A stretch of 64,000 bases of DNA, from the NCBI GenBank assembly GCA_963559135.1, contig CAUWJP010000001.1, positions 1 through 64,000 of the forward strand. The letters run 5' to 3'. A program made the translations under genes and the position numbers. Origin of the DNA: Sellimonas sp963559135 (GTDB lineage: Bacteria; Bacillota; Clostridia; Lachnospirales; Lachnospiraceae). Of the stretch, positions 8,224 to 16,202 are shown piece by piece (the first letter of the stretch is position 1; every line of letters starts with the position of its first letter). A model generated the notes under the pieces. The model did no database searches, was not told where the DNA came from, and worked only from the letters and a program-made list of their open reading frames with translations.

Positions 8224-10491
8224 ATGCGAAATGTAATCAATTTAAATAAAAACTGGAAATTCATTCAGCAGGATGCAGGACTTCCGGCGACATTTCCTGC
8301 TGATTGGCTGACTATTGACCTTCCTCATTCCTGGAATGCGGTAGATGGCCATGATGGAAACGGAAGTTATGACCGGGGAACTTACTGGTATGCAAAAAAA
8401 TTTGAAACTCCAAAACAGCCGCTGGCAGGCGGAAGAGTCTATATTGAGATTCTTGCAGCCGGACAGCAGGCAACTGTTTATGTAAATGGAAAGAAAGCTG
8501 TTTATCATGAAGGTGGATACTCTATCTTTCGTGCTGATGTCACAGACTTTTGTAATGAAGAGGGAGAAAACCTTCTTGTAGTAGAATGCAGCAATGAATA
8601 TAAAGACAGCGTTTATCCGCAGTCAGCCGATTTTACATTCTACGGCGGACTTTACCGTGGAGTAAATCTGATCAGCATGCCGGAAGCACATTTTGATCTG
8701 GAATACTACGGAGGCCCTGGATTTCAGGTAACACCGAAGCCATGTGATTGTGGCGGTGCAGTGTTTGAGATTATATCCTATGTAAAAAATGTAGATGAAA
8801 ACTTTACTGTTTTATATTCTATCCATGACGTAGACGGAAAAGAAGTAACAAGTGCATGCCGTCCGGCAGATGATACAGCGGTATCTATCTATGTGCCGGA
8901 TGCAAAGAAATGGGAGATTGACAGTCCATATCTGTATACTGTGACTGCAACACTTCAGCGGCGGAACGAAGCTTACGACGAAATTTCCGCCCGTGTCGGT
9001 GTCCGTAGTTTCTCCTGTGATCCGAATAAAGGATTTAGCATCAATGGTGTAGAGACACCTCTCCGCGGCGTGAGCCGTCATCAGGATATGCTCTATAAAG
9101 GGAATGCCCTGACAAGAGAAGATCATTATAAAGATGCTGAGATCATCAAAGAACTCGGAGCAAATACAATTCGTCTTGCACATTATCAGCATTCTCAGGA
9201 TTTCTATGATGCGTGTGACGAACTGGGCTTCATTATATGGGCTGAGATTCCGTTTATCAGTGTATTTAATGAAGATCCGGATGCACATCAGAACTGTATT
9301 AGTCAGCTGAAAGAATTGATTATTCAGAATTATAACCATCCGTCTATCTGCTTCTGGGGAATTTCAAATGAAATCCTGATCGGAGGAATTTCGGAGAAAT
9401 TGATAGAGAACCATAAAGAACTTAACGCGCTTGCAAAAGAGCTCGATCCAACTCGCCTGACAACAATCGCGCATGTATCAATGACTCCAATTGAGAGCCC
9501 GATGCATGGCATTACCGATGTGGAAAGTTACAATCACTATTTTGGATGGTATGGCGGACGAATGGAAGATAATGGCCCATGGCTTGACAATTTCCACAAG
9601 GTCCATCCGGATATCTGCCTCGGAGTATCTGAATACGGCTGCGAAGGCATCATTACTTATCACGGACCGAACCCGGCATGCAAAGACTACAGCGAAGAAT
9701 ATCAGACACTATACCATGAACATATGGCAAAAGTTCTGGAGGAACGTCCATGGATCTGGTCCAGCCATGTATGGAATATGTTTGACTTCGGATGTGCCGC
9801 AAGAAATGAAGGTGGCGTGAGCGGACGTAATAACAAAGGTCTTGTTACTATGGACAGAAAGACAAAGAAAGACAGTTTTTATATTTACAAAGCATACTGG
9901 AATAAAGAACCGATGATTCATCTATGTGGTAAACGTTACGCTCAGAGAGCAGGCGATACAACAGAGATCCGTGTATACTCCAATCTGCCGAAGGTGACAC
10001 TTTATCTGAACGGGGAGAGAGTTGAAGAGCAGACTGCTGAAAAAGTATTTGTATTCACAGTAGCTCTCGCAGATGGATTCAATACAATTGTGGCTGAAGC
10101 AGACGGCCTGAAAGACAGTATGACGATTGAAAAAGTAGAAAAAGAACCATCCATCTATGTGCTTCCGGAAGTAAACGAGAGAGCAGAAGGCGTTGCAAAC
10201 TGGTTCCAGGCTGTAGGTGATTTGGACCTGAAGGCACCGATGGAGTTCCCAGAAGGCATGTACAGCATCAAAGATACGATGGAAGAACTGGCAAAGAATC
10301 CGGAAGCTTTGGAAATTGCATCTAAAGCATGCAAACTCACCATGAATATGGAAATGAAACCGGGAGAAGGAATGTGGGATATGATGAAAGCGATATCACT
10401 TGAAAAAGTTGGAGAAATGGGAGGCAGTCTTGTACCGGATGGATTCATGGAAAGTATTAATGCAAAATTAATCAAGATCAAAAAAGACTAA
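8224..10491 (+). CDS. Glycoside hydrolase family 2 (beta-galactosidase/beta-glucuronidase type)
   Basis: 755 residues with the GH2 order: N-terminal jelly-roll sugar-binding domain (about 1-170, with W-K-F and L-P-H-S-W-N), Ig-like domain, then the TIM barrel. The acid/base Glu383 is in W-G-I-S-N-E and the nucleophile is probably Glu470 in S-E-Y-G. N-N-K-G follows later; an N-x-K motif helps bind glucuronate but also occurs in GH2 galactosidases, so the sugar is undecided. About 120 residues beyond the barrel form an extra helical C-terminus. No signal peptide is seen, so it acts in the cytoplasm. ATG 8224 has aggagg at 8211-8216; an in-frame TTG-type start 24 bases earlier is less likely. 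It stands alone, without a transporter. Confidence 0.88.
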   Translation: MRNVINLNKNWKFIQQDAGLPATFPADWLTIDLPHSWNAVDGHDGNGSYDRGTYWYAKKFETPKQPLAGGRVYIEILAAGQQATVYVNGKKAVYHEGGYSIFRADVTDFCNEEGENLLVVECSNEYKDSVYPQSADFTFYGGLYRGVNLISMPEAHFDLEYYGGPGFQVTPKPCDCGGAVFEIISYVKNVDENFTVLYSIHDVDGKEVTSACRPADDTAVSIYVPDAKKWEIDSPYLYTVTATLQRRNEAYDEISARVGVRSFSCDPNKGFSINGVETPLRGVSRHQDMLYKGNALTREDHYKDAEIIKELGANTIRLAHYQHSQDFYDACDELGFIIWAEIPFISVFNEDPDAHQNCISQLKELIIQNYNHPSICFWGISNEILIGGISEKLIENHKELNALAKELDPTRLTTIAHVSMTPIESPMHGITDVESYNHYFGWYGGRMEDNGPWLDNFHKVHPDICLGVSEYGCEGIITYHGPNPACKDYSEEYQTLYHEHMAKVLEERPWIWSSHVWNMFDFGCAARNEGGVSGRNNKGLVTMDRKTKKDSFYIYKAYWNKEPMIHLCGKRYAQRAGDTTEIRVYSNLPKVTLYLNGERVEEQTAEKVFVFTVALADGFNTIVAEADGLKDSMTIEKVEKEPSIYVLPEVNERAEGVANWFQAVGDLDLKAPMEFPEGMYSIKDTMEELAKNPEALEIASKACKLTMNMEMKPGEGMWDMMKAISLEKVGEMGGSLVPDGFMESINAKLIKIKKD

Positions 10492-10543
10492 ATTCAATCC
10501 TTCTAATGAAAATGAAATAGAAGTACGGCTTTTCAAAGCCAGA

Positions 10544-10586
10544 ACAGGAAACGGGCATCAGCATAGTGCTGGTGTCCGTTTCCTGT
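10544..10586 (+). terminator. Strong hairpin after the GH2 gene
   Basis: Arms of about 20 bases (starting acaggaaacgg and ending ccgtttcctgt) are almost perfectly complementary around a three-base loop. The tail tgtaaaaaga is not T-rich, so it may be an atypical terminator or an mRNA 3'-end protecting hairpin. Confidence 0.5.
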
Positions 10587-10725
10587 TGTAAAAAGATGAT
10601 GTTTATCTGTACGATGAATGGTATAATAGTGAATATAATTCAGAAAAGGAATGGCTTGAAAAACAGAATTTAAAAAATGATGCCGGTGATGCTTATACAG
10701 GCTGATTGGAAAAGGGGGATTGCTT

Positions 10726-11370
10726 ATGGAAGAGGCTGTGATTCAGAAAGCGATTCATTATATTAAGGAATATTTTGCTGATGATTACAGCGGACATGAT
10801 TACTGGCATTCGTTCAGGGTGCATAAACTGGCAACAGAAATTGCAGAGAAAGAGCATGCGAATCTTTTTGTTGTCCGTCTTGCGGCACTTCTGCATGATG
10901 TAGATGACAGAAAAATTTCTCCGGATACTTATGAAGGAAAGGGGAACGCAGTTTCTTTTATGAAACAATGTGGCATAGACGACAGAATTATTTCTGATGT
11001 CTGTACCATTATAGAAGAAGTTTCTTTTGAGGGCAATGCGTCTGTGACGCCACAGAGTTTGGAAGGAAAGTGTGTGCAGGATGCAGACAGACTGGATGCT
11101 ATCGGGGCAATTGGTATCGCACGTGCCTTTTCCTATGGTGGAAATCATAATAGAGTCATTTATGATCCTGATATCAAACCGTATTTGAATATGACAAGAG
11201 ACGAATACAGAAATCATCTCTCAACAACCATAAACCATTTTTATGAGAAGCTTTTTTGTTTAATAAAGTTTTTGAATACCCCAACTGCAAAAAAAATTGC
11301 AGAGCACCGGGACAGGTTTATGCATGAGTATGTAGATGAATTCCTCCTCGAATGGGAGGGAAAAAGGTAA
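10726..11370 (+). CDS. HD domain phosphohydrolase
   Basis: 214 residues of the HD superfamily (YedJ/uncharacterised phosphohydrolase type). The signature is H-D-Y-W-H-S-F-R-V-H near residue 22, L-L-H-D-V-D-D around 51-57, and a later Q-D-A-D-R-L-D-A-I-G-A-I-G, which supplies the last metal aspartate. All metal ligands expected for the fold are present. ATG 10726 is chosen because aaaggggg at 10711-10717 sits about 8 bases ahead. The substrate is unknown; relatives cleave phosphate from nucleotides. The gene is intact and independent. Confidence 0.82.
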   Translation: MEEAVIQKAIHYIKEYFADDYSGHDYWHSFRVHKLATEIAEKEHANLFVVRLAALLHDVDDRKISPDTYEGKGNAVSFMKQCGIDDRIISDVCTIIEEVSFEGNASVTPQSLEGKCVQDADRLDAIGAIGIARAFSYGGNHNRVIYDPDIKPYLNMTRDEYRNHLSTTINHFYEKLFCLIKFLNTPTAKKIAEHRDRFMHEYVDEFLLEWEGKR

Positions 11371-11407
11371 CAAAGAAAAGTTTATTTATACAGAAAGCGG
11401 GAAGAAG

Positions 11408-11800
11408 ATGTATACAGAATTTGATGCAACATTTGGGTTATTTGAAAGCATGTTTATTATTGTTTTTATTCTCGTGATTGGATCATTTGTTGTCATGGCA
11501 GTAAAGGGACTTAGCACCTGGAATAAAAACAATAACTCCCCCAGGTTGACAGTTTCAGCTGTTGTGGTCACAAAACGATCTGATGTTTCTTATCATCACC
11601 ATGCAAATGTAAATCAAACAGCCCATTTTGATTCTACTACTACCTATTATGTCACTTTTCAAGTGGAGAGCGGGGACAGGATGGAGTTTTCCGTCAGTGG
11701 AAGAGAATATGGCATGCTGGTTGAAGGAGATCAGGGAACTCTGTCTTTTCAGGGAACAAGATACCTGTCTTTCCAAAGGGAAGGACAGCAGGAAGCGTAG
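11408..11800 (+). CDS. DUF2500-like single-pass membrane protein
   Basis: 130 residues: a short N-terminus, one membrane helix at about 13-35, then a soluble beta-rich domain with V-S-A-V-V-V-T-K-R and a His-rich stretch, D-S-T-T-T-Y-Y-V-T-F-Q, and G-T-L-S-F-Q-G-T-R-Y-L at the end, as in DUF2500 proteins. The ATG at 11408 puts the helix near the N-terminus as in relatives; an upstream in-frame ATG at 11336 would overlap the HD gene and add residues with no family match. The function is not known. A pseudogene lies just downstream. Confidence 0.7.
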   Translation: MYTEFDATFGLFESMFIIVFILVIGSFVVMAVKGLSTWNKNNNSPRLTVSAVVVTKRSDVSYHHHANVNQTAHFDSTTTYYVTFQVESGDRMEFSVSGREYGMLVEGDQGTLSFQGTRYLSFQREGQQEA

Positions 11801-11824
11801 TAGGTAGAATAAGAGGAGAAAATT

Positions 11825-12043
11825 GTGAGAAAAGTTTCTCTATTTAATTTATAGCAAGGAGTCTTGACGGATATATAATAGATCATAAGGGCGGTGTTGG
11901 GTGGCTGGAGGGCTATGGAAATGTGCAGGAAAATATGGATGCTTATTTTGAATTTATCAAAGGGATCGACATCATTTTGATGGGATGGAACACGTATCAT
12001 CAGGTCGTTACAGAACCCAGATCCGGTGTATGAGTGGAGATAG
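11825..12043 (+). pseudogene. RibD C-terminal/dihydrofolate reductase-like gene, frameshifted and truncated
   Basis: GTG 11825 with aggag upstream starts M-R-K-V-S-L-F, but a tandem repeat of attta at 11842-11851 shifts the frame. Removing one copy restores M-R-K-V-S-L-F-I-A-R-S-L-D-G-Y-I-I-D, the hallmark of the DHFR-like RibD-C family. The body continues to G-I-D-I-I-L-M-G-W-N-T-Y-H-Q-V-V-T-E, where a second shift occurs, and stops follow at 12031 and 12041. Only about 70 of the usual 180 residues remain. Confidence 0.8.
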
Positions 12044-12061
12044 AGCGTTGCAGGAGGAAAG

Positions 12062-12973
12062 ATGAAGACAAATTTAATGATTGTGGAAGGTCTTTCGGAA
12101 AGTGAAAAAAGTATGACTGCGTCCATGATTACGGAAGAACTGAAGAAAAAAGGTAAGACAGTTATTTGTGTTGGCAAAGGTGAGCAGAACCATCTGACAG
12201 GAGAAGATGTATCGGGATTTAAAGTTGAATGGAATGAAGTTCTTGAGTATTGGCATTCTTTTATGATACAGGCAGAGAAAGACACGGTTTATGTCCTTTG
12301 GGGCAGCTATCTTTGGAATTTTTTATGCGAAGCAATGAGGCAGTTTGATGAGGGTGAAGAAGAAGCTAAAGTATATATTACGGAAATAACAGAAATTATA
12401 AAATCTTTGAAGCCGATTTTTATTTACATTGATGAAGCAAATGCCAGTGCTATAAAGGACGGTATATCTGATTATGAAGGTTCCATGCAATCTCTGGCAG
12501 AAAGACGGATGCGGGAGTTACAAATCTTGCGGGAATTGGATCTTGATTACTATACGATAAGTCAGGATATCTGTGTAAAAGAGTTTGAACAGCTTTGCGT
12601 ATCTGCTGGATGGGGAACTCCTTCCATAGAACAAATGCAGACCGCCATAGAAAATAGTACAAAATCCTTTGTTATCCGCTATAAAGGCAGGGCAATCGCA
12701 ATGATTCACTGGCTTGGAGACTATGGCATGCATTGGCTCATGAAAGAGTTTGTCGTGCACAAGAACTTTCAAGGGCAGATGATTGGAACATTTCTGTATC
12801 GTTACTCTGAAAACTTTATTAAAAGTACTATGAAGCCAGGATGGAAAGTATGTATTGATTTACGATCCGCACAAGGAAAAGAACCTTTTTATCAAAAACT
12901 GGGATTCCAGCTTTTGACAGAGCAGGAAACAGGAAGCGGAATGGAAAAAATGATTGAGTGGATAACCGAATAA
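12062..12973 (+). CDS. Chimera of a degenerate P-loop kinase-like domain and a GNAT acetyltransferase
   Basis: 303 residues in one open frame. Residues 1-165 follow a P-loop nucleotide-kinase-like family, but the Walker A position reads G-L-S-E-S-E-K-S instead of G-x-x-G-x-G-K-S, so ATP binding is doubtful. A central stretch between the segments I-Y-I-D-E-A and Y-E-G-S-M-Q also looks deleted. From about residue 175 (F-E-Q-L-C-V-S-A-G-W-G) the sequence is a common GNAT protein complete to its end (E-P-F-Y-Q-K-L-G-F), with motif A as V-V-H-K-N-F-Q-G-Q-M-I-G-T. It reads as a deletion fusion of two neighbouring genes. The GNAT half may still work. Confidence 0.65.
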   Translation: MKTNLMIVEGLSESEKSMTASMITEELKKKGKTVICVGKGEQNHLTGEDVSGFKVEWNEVLEYWHSFMIQAEKDTVYVLWGSYLWNFLCEAMRQFDEGEEEAKVYITEITEIIKSLKPIFIYIDEANASAIKDGISDYEGSMQSLAERRMRELQILRELDLDYYTISQDICVKEFEQLCVSAGWGTPSIEQMQTAIENSTKSFVIRYKGRAIAMIHWLGDYGMHWLMKEFVVHKNFQGQMIGTFLYRYSENFIKSTMKPGWKVCIDLRSAQGKEPFYQKLGFQLLTEQETGSGMEKMIEWITE

Positions 12974-13138
12974 GAAGAAACAAAAAAATTGATCTTTGTT
13001 TGAAATTTGTTTCGGATGCTCATTTTGTTTGTTCGCCGACAATCTTACATTAGGATGATCTCCGGGTGTAGCGTTTGGATGTATGTCAGATTATAAAATA
13101 AAAGGGAAAAGAGATGAATTGAAAGGCGGATTATTATT

Positions 13139-13720
13139 ATGCATGGAATTATTATTCTTGGCCCGGCAGGATCGGGGAAAACGACTTTGGGAAAGTATAT
13201 TGCAAAAAAAATGGAGATTGCTTTTTTGGATATTGATGAATATATTTGGCGGAATGATACAGAAAAGCCATATTCGGTCATGTATTCGAAAGAGGAAAAG
13301 ATCCGTAATCTTATGGAAGCAGTAGAGAAAACGAAAGAATTTGTTATGGCCGGTTCTATGAACAGCTTTCATGAGTACTTCGATCCCATGTTTTTGCTCG
13401 CGATTTATTTAACTGCAGATCCAAATGTCCGTGTAAAGCGTATCCATGAGAGAGAGCAAAAAGAGTTTGGAGACCGTATTCTACCTGGCGGAGATATGTA
13501 CGAAGAACATCAACAGTTTTTAAATGATGCAGCAAATTATGATGGGAACGCGGTATCCTGTAACAAAAGCCAGCATGAGTTATGGATGAATCAAATAGGG
13601 TGTCCGGTTCTGGAACTCGATGGAGAAGATTCAGTGGAAGAGAATGCGAAAGTAATTATAGAAACATATCGGAAGTTATCTTCGGAGGGAAAAAGTGATG
13701 AAGATCAGAATTGCAAATGA
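13139..13720 (+). CDS. P-loop kinase-like ATPase (adenylate/shikimate kinase-like)
   Basis: 193 residues with a clean Walker A, G-P-A-G-S-G-K-T-T, at residues 8-16, then the F-L-D-I-D-E-Y strand-loop seen in small nucleotide and shikimate kinase relatives, and a lid-like region with R-V-K-R-I-H-E-R-E. It probably phosphorylates a small molecule, but the substrate is not known. aaaggcgg before the ATG is the ribosome binding site. The last 23 bases overlap the start of the GNAT pseudogene at 13698, so the two were translationally coupled. Confidence 0.72.
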   Translation: MHGIIILGPAGSGKTTLGKYIAKKMEIAFLDIDEYIWRNDTEKPYSVMYSKEEKIRNLMEAVEKTKEFVMAGSMNSFHEYFDPMFLLAIYLTADPNVRVKRIHEREQKEFGDRILPGGDMYEEHQQFLNDAANYDGNAVSCNKSQHELWMNQIGCPVLELDGEDSVEENAKVIIETYRKLSSEGKSDEDQNCK

Positions 13721-14159
13721 AAATGACGTGGAACCATTAAGGAGATTGTAACGGGAACTGGAGGCTGATGGTGTAAAATATCAGCCGGAACATTTTGTCG
13801 TGGGTTATCGGAGTGACGATTTTTTTCGGGAGATCTTTGAGAGTGGGAATCAGGATATTCTTGTGGCAGAAGAAAAGGGAACAGTGCTTGGATTTTCTCA
13901 TGTCATGATTCTGAAACAGAAAGAAGTGGCGTGTTTAAAACCGCAGACGGTTGTATACATACAGGACCTGGACGTATTGGAGAGTGAGAGAAGCAAGGGA
14001 ATCGGAACTCTCCTCATAAATGCAAGCAAGGAGTATGGGAAAAAGCACGGTGCAGATTTTATCAGAACGCAGGTTTTTCCTCAAAATACAGAAGGAATCA
14101 GGTTTTATGAACGAAATGGTTTTTGTGAGATGATGAAAACGATCGAGTGTCAGTTTTAA
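13698..14159 (+). pseudogene. GNAT acetyltransferase with an early stop codon
   Basis: ATG 13698 (aggga-type ribosome binding site inside the upstream gene) starts M-K-I-R-I-A-N-E-N-D-V, but codon 18 is TAA (13749-13751). The same frame continues without interruption to 14159 with good GNAT sequence: motif A as E-R-S-K-G-I-G-T-L-L and the late F-Y-E-R-N-G-F. A single change from CAA would explain the stop. A GTG at 13800 leaves an open frame of 119 residues, but it would miss the first strand of the fold and has no ribosome binding site. Confidence 0.75.
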
Positions 14160-14191
14160 GTTGGTGGGAACAGAAAGCAGGAGGAATAAGG

Positions 14192-14611
14192 ATGGTGAAA
14201 ATCAGATACGCGGAATATTCTGATAAAGAATATTGGTTTGGTATTGACCAGCATATGGTGGAATCAGAATTTGAATATAAGGTACAGACAAAGAGGGCCT
14301 ATATTCTGGACTTGAACGATAAACCGATCGGGCTTTTAAGATATAACCTGTTCTGGGACAATACTCCGTTTTGTACGTTGCTTTTTATCGAGGAAGATTA
14401 TCAGAGAAACGGATACGGAAAGCAGTTGATGGAGTACTGGGAGCAGGATATGAAAAGGCAGGGATATGGTATGCTGCTTACATCCACGCAGGTGGACGAA
14501 ACAGCACAGCACTTTTACCGGAAACTTGGATATAAAGACTGTGGAGGGTTTGTGATTGATATTCCGGCTTACGCACAGCCGATGGAGCTGTTTCTGATCA
14601 AGGAAATTTAG
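14192..14611 (+). CDS. GNAT family N-acetyltransferase
   Basis: 139 residues. Motif A is E-E-D-Y-Q-R-N-G-Y-G-K-Q-L-M near residues 67-80, followed by the late H-F-Y-R-K-L-G-Y. ATG 14192 has aggagg at 14179-14184 with a suitable spacer; the longer frame from 14147 overlaps the previous gene and adds nothing conserved. It is related in style to the broken GNAT upstream but only distantly similar. Aminoglycoside- or peptide-type substrates are possible but not indicated. A terminator follows. Confidence 0.8.
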   Translation: MVKIRYAEYSDKEYWFGIDQHMVESEFEYKVQTKRAYILDLNDKPIGLLRYNLFWDNTPFCTLLFIEEDYQRNGYGKQLMEYWEQDMKRQGYGMLLTSTQVDETAQHFYRKLGYKDCGGFVIDIPAYAQPMELFLIKEI

Positions 14612-14636
14612 GCGGGAAAAGAACGCTAGAATGAAG

Positions 14637-14671
14637 AAGGGTGATGGCATAATGAAACATCATCCTTTTTT
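14637..14671 (+). terminator. Terminator closing the 5-14.6 kb accessory block
   Basis: The arms aagggtgatg and catcatcctt (one G-T pair) enclose an 11-base loop and are followed by a T run (cctttttta). Confidence 0.75.
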
Positions 14672-14762
14672 AGATAAAAAAAGAAATTCCCTGTAGAAAA
14701 AAAGAACAGGTATAAACTTCTTCCTCCTGGAAATCTTATTAATAAAAGAATTCAGGAGGCGA

Positions 14763-16202
14763 ATGATGGAATCGATATGGACTCAAACATGCGATCATAA
14801 AAAGAAAAGGCCGGCTTTGGACAGACAGATAGAAACGGATGTAGCTGTAATCGGCGGAGGTATGGCGGGGATCCTGACTGCATGGCAGTTGGAACAGGCC
14901 GGAGTCCGCACCGTCGTTCTGGAGGCAGATCAGATCGGGCAGGGACAGACCCAAAATACCACTGCCAAAATTACATCGCAGCATGGATTATTCTGTCATG
15001 CATTTTTTGAGAAAAAAGGAGAAGAAACGGGAAGAAACTATGTACAGGCCAATCAGGACGCGGTGAAAGAGTACAAAAGAATCATAATGGAAGAGGGGAT
15101 TGACTGCGATCTGACAGAAGCAGATTCGTTTGTTTATTCTTCGGACAAAGAAAAATTAAAACAGGAAACGGAAGCGGCACAGAAACTGGGAGTCCATGCG
15201 GATTTGAAAAAACAGATCGAAATCCCTGTTCCGTGTGCAGGGGCTGTCCGGTTCCCGGATCAGGCGGAATTTCATCCGTTAAAATTTCTCTACGCACTGT
15301 CAGAAACAATAAAAGTGTACGAGGACTCTCAGGTAAAAGAAGTGGAAGAACATCTGGTGAAAACATCCCTTGGAAGTGTGAAAGCAGATTATATTGTTTT
15401 TGCGGCACATTTCCCGTTCGTTAACTTCCCAGGCATGTATTTTACAAGAATGCATCAGGAGAGATCCTATGTACTTGCGCTGGAGAATGCAGGAAGAATA
15501 GAGGGGATGTATATTGGAGATGGAGAAGAGAAACTTTCATTTCGACAGTATGACCGTTATATTCTGCTTGGAGGACAGGGACATCGGACCGGAGAGAATA
15601 AAAGTGGAGCGTGTTATCAAAAGCTGAAAGAAGCCGCCAAAGTATGTTACCCTGATAGCCGCGTGGCGGCCTGCTGGCCTGCACAGGATTGTATCACGGC
15701 GGACAGTATTCCATTTATCGGAGAGTATGCGTCTGACAGGCCCGGATGGCTTGTGGCATCCGGATTTCAGAAATGGGGCATGAGTTCGTCGATGGTATCG
15801 GCAATGCTTCTTCGGGACAAGATCTGTAATATCGAAAATCCGTATGCAGAAACTTTTGCTCCATCGAGATTTTCGACAGAAGAGATCCCACAGATAGCAA
15901 GAGACAGCGGTCACGCAGTGAAGGGACTGGTCAAACGCTTTTTTCAGGTGCCAAAGGAAACTGCAAATATGCTGGAACGAGGACATGGGGCTGTAGTAGA
16001 GACATCTCAAGGAAAGATGGGAGTGTACAAGTCAGAGGAAGGGGAGTTGTTCAAAGTAGATATAGTCTGTCCACATCTGGGATGTGAATTGACGTGGAAT
16101 CCGGATGAACAGTCCTGGGACTGTCCATGCCACGGTTCCAGATTTGATGTCAGAGGGAATCTGTTAGACGGGCCGGCACAGGAGGGAATTCAATATGAAT
16201 AA
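14763..16202 (+). CDS. FAD-dependent oxidoreductase with C-terminal Rieske [2Fe-2S] domain
   Basis: 479 residues. The N-terminal FAD-binding loop is V-I-G-G-G-M-A-G (residues 29-36) of a DAO/glycine-oxidase-like fold. The last 50 residues are a Rieske domain with ligands Cys436-x-His438 and Cys454-x-x-His457. This FAD+Rieske arrangement (YhfW type) is known in Firmicutes; electrons would pass between flavin, iron-sulfur cluster and an unknown partner in the cytoplasm. The start is ATG 14763 or 14766 behind aggaggcg. The stop overlaps the next gene by 8 bases, so a joint role with that tocopherol-cyclase-like protein is likely. The substrate is unknown. Confidence 0.85.
   Translation: MMESIWTQTCDHKKKRPALDRQIETDVAVIGGGMAGILTAWQLEQAGVRTVVLEADQIGQGQTQNTTAKITSQHGLFCHAFFEKKGEETGRNYVQANQDAVKEYKRIIMEEGIDCDLTEADSFVYSSDKEKLKQETEAAQKLGVHADLKKQIEIPVPCAGAVRFPDQAEFHPLKFLYALSETIKVYEDSQVKEVEEHLVKTSLGSVKADYIVFAAHFPFVNFPGMYFTRMHQERSYVLALENAGRIEGMYIGDGEEKLSFRQYDRYILLGGQGHRTGENKSGACYQKLKEAAKVCYPDSRVAACWPAQDCITADSIPFIGEYASDRPGWLVASGFQKWGMSSSMVSAMLLRDKICNIENPYAETFAPSRFSTEEIPQIARDSGHAVKGLVKRFFQVPKETANMLERGHGAVVETSQGKMGVYKSEEGELFKVDIVCPHLGCELTWNPDEQSWDCPCHGSRFDVRGNLLDGPAQEGIQYE

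Noticed and set aside
8224..10491. Naming the GH2 enzyme beta-glucuronidase from its N-x-K motif
   Set aside because: The same motif occurs in GH2 galactosidases; the sequence does not decide the sugar.
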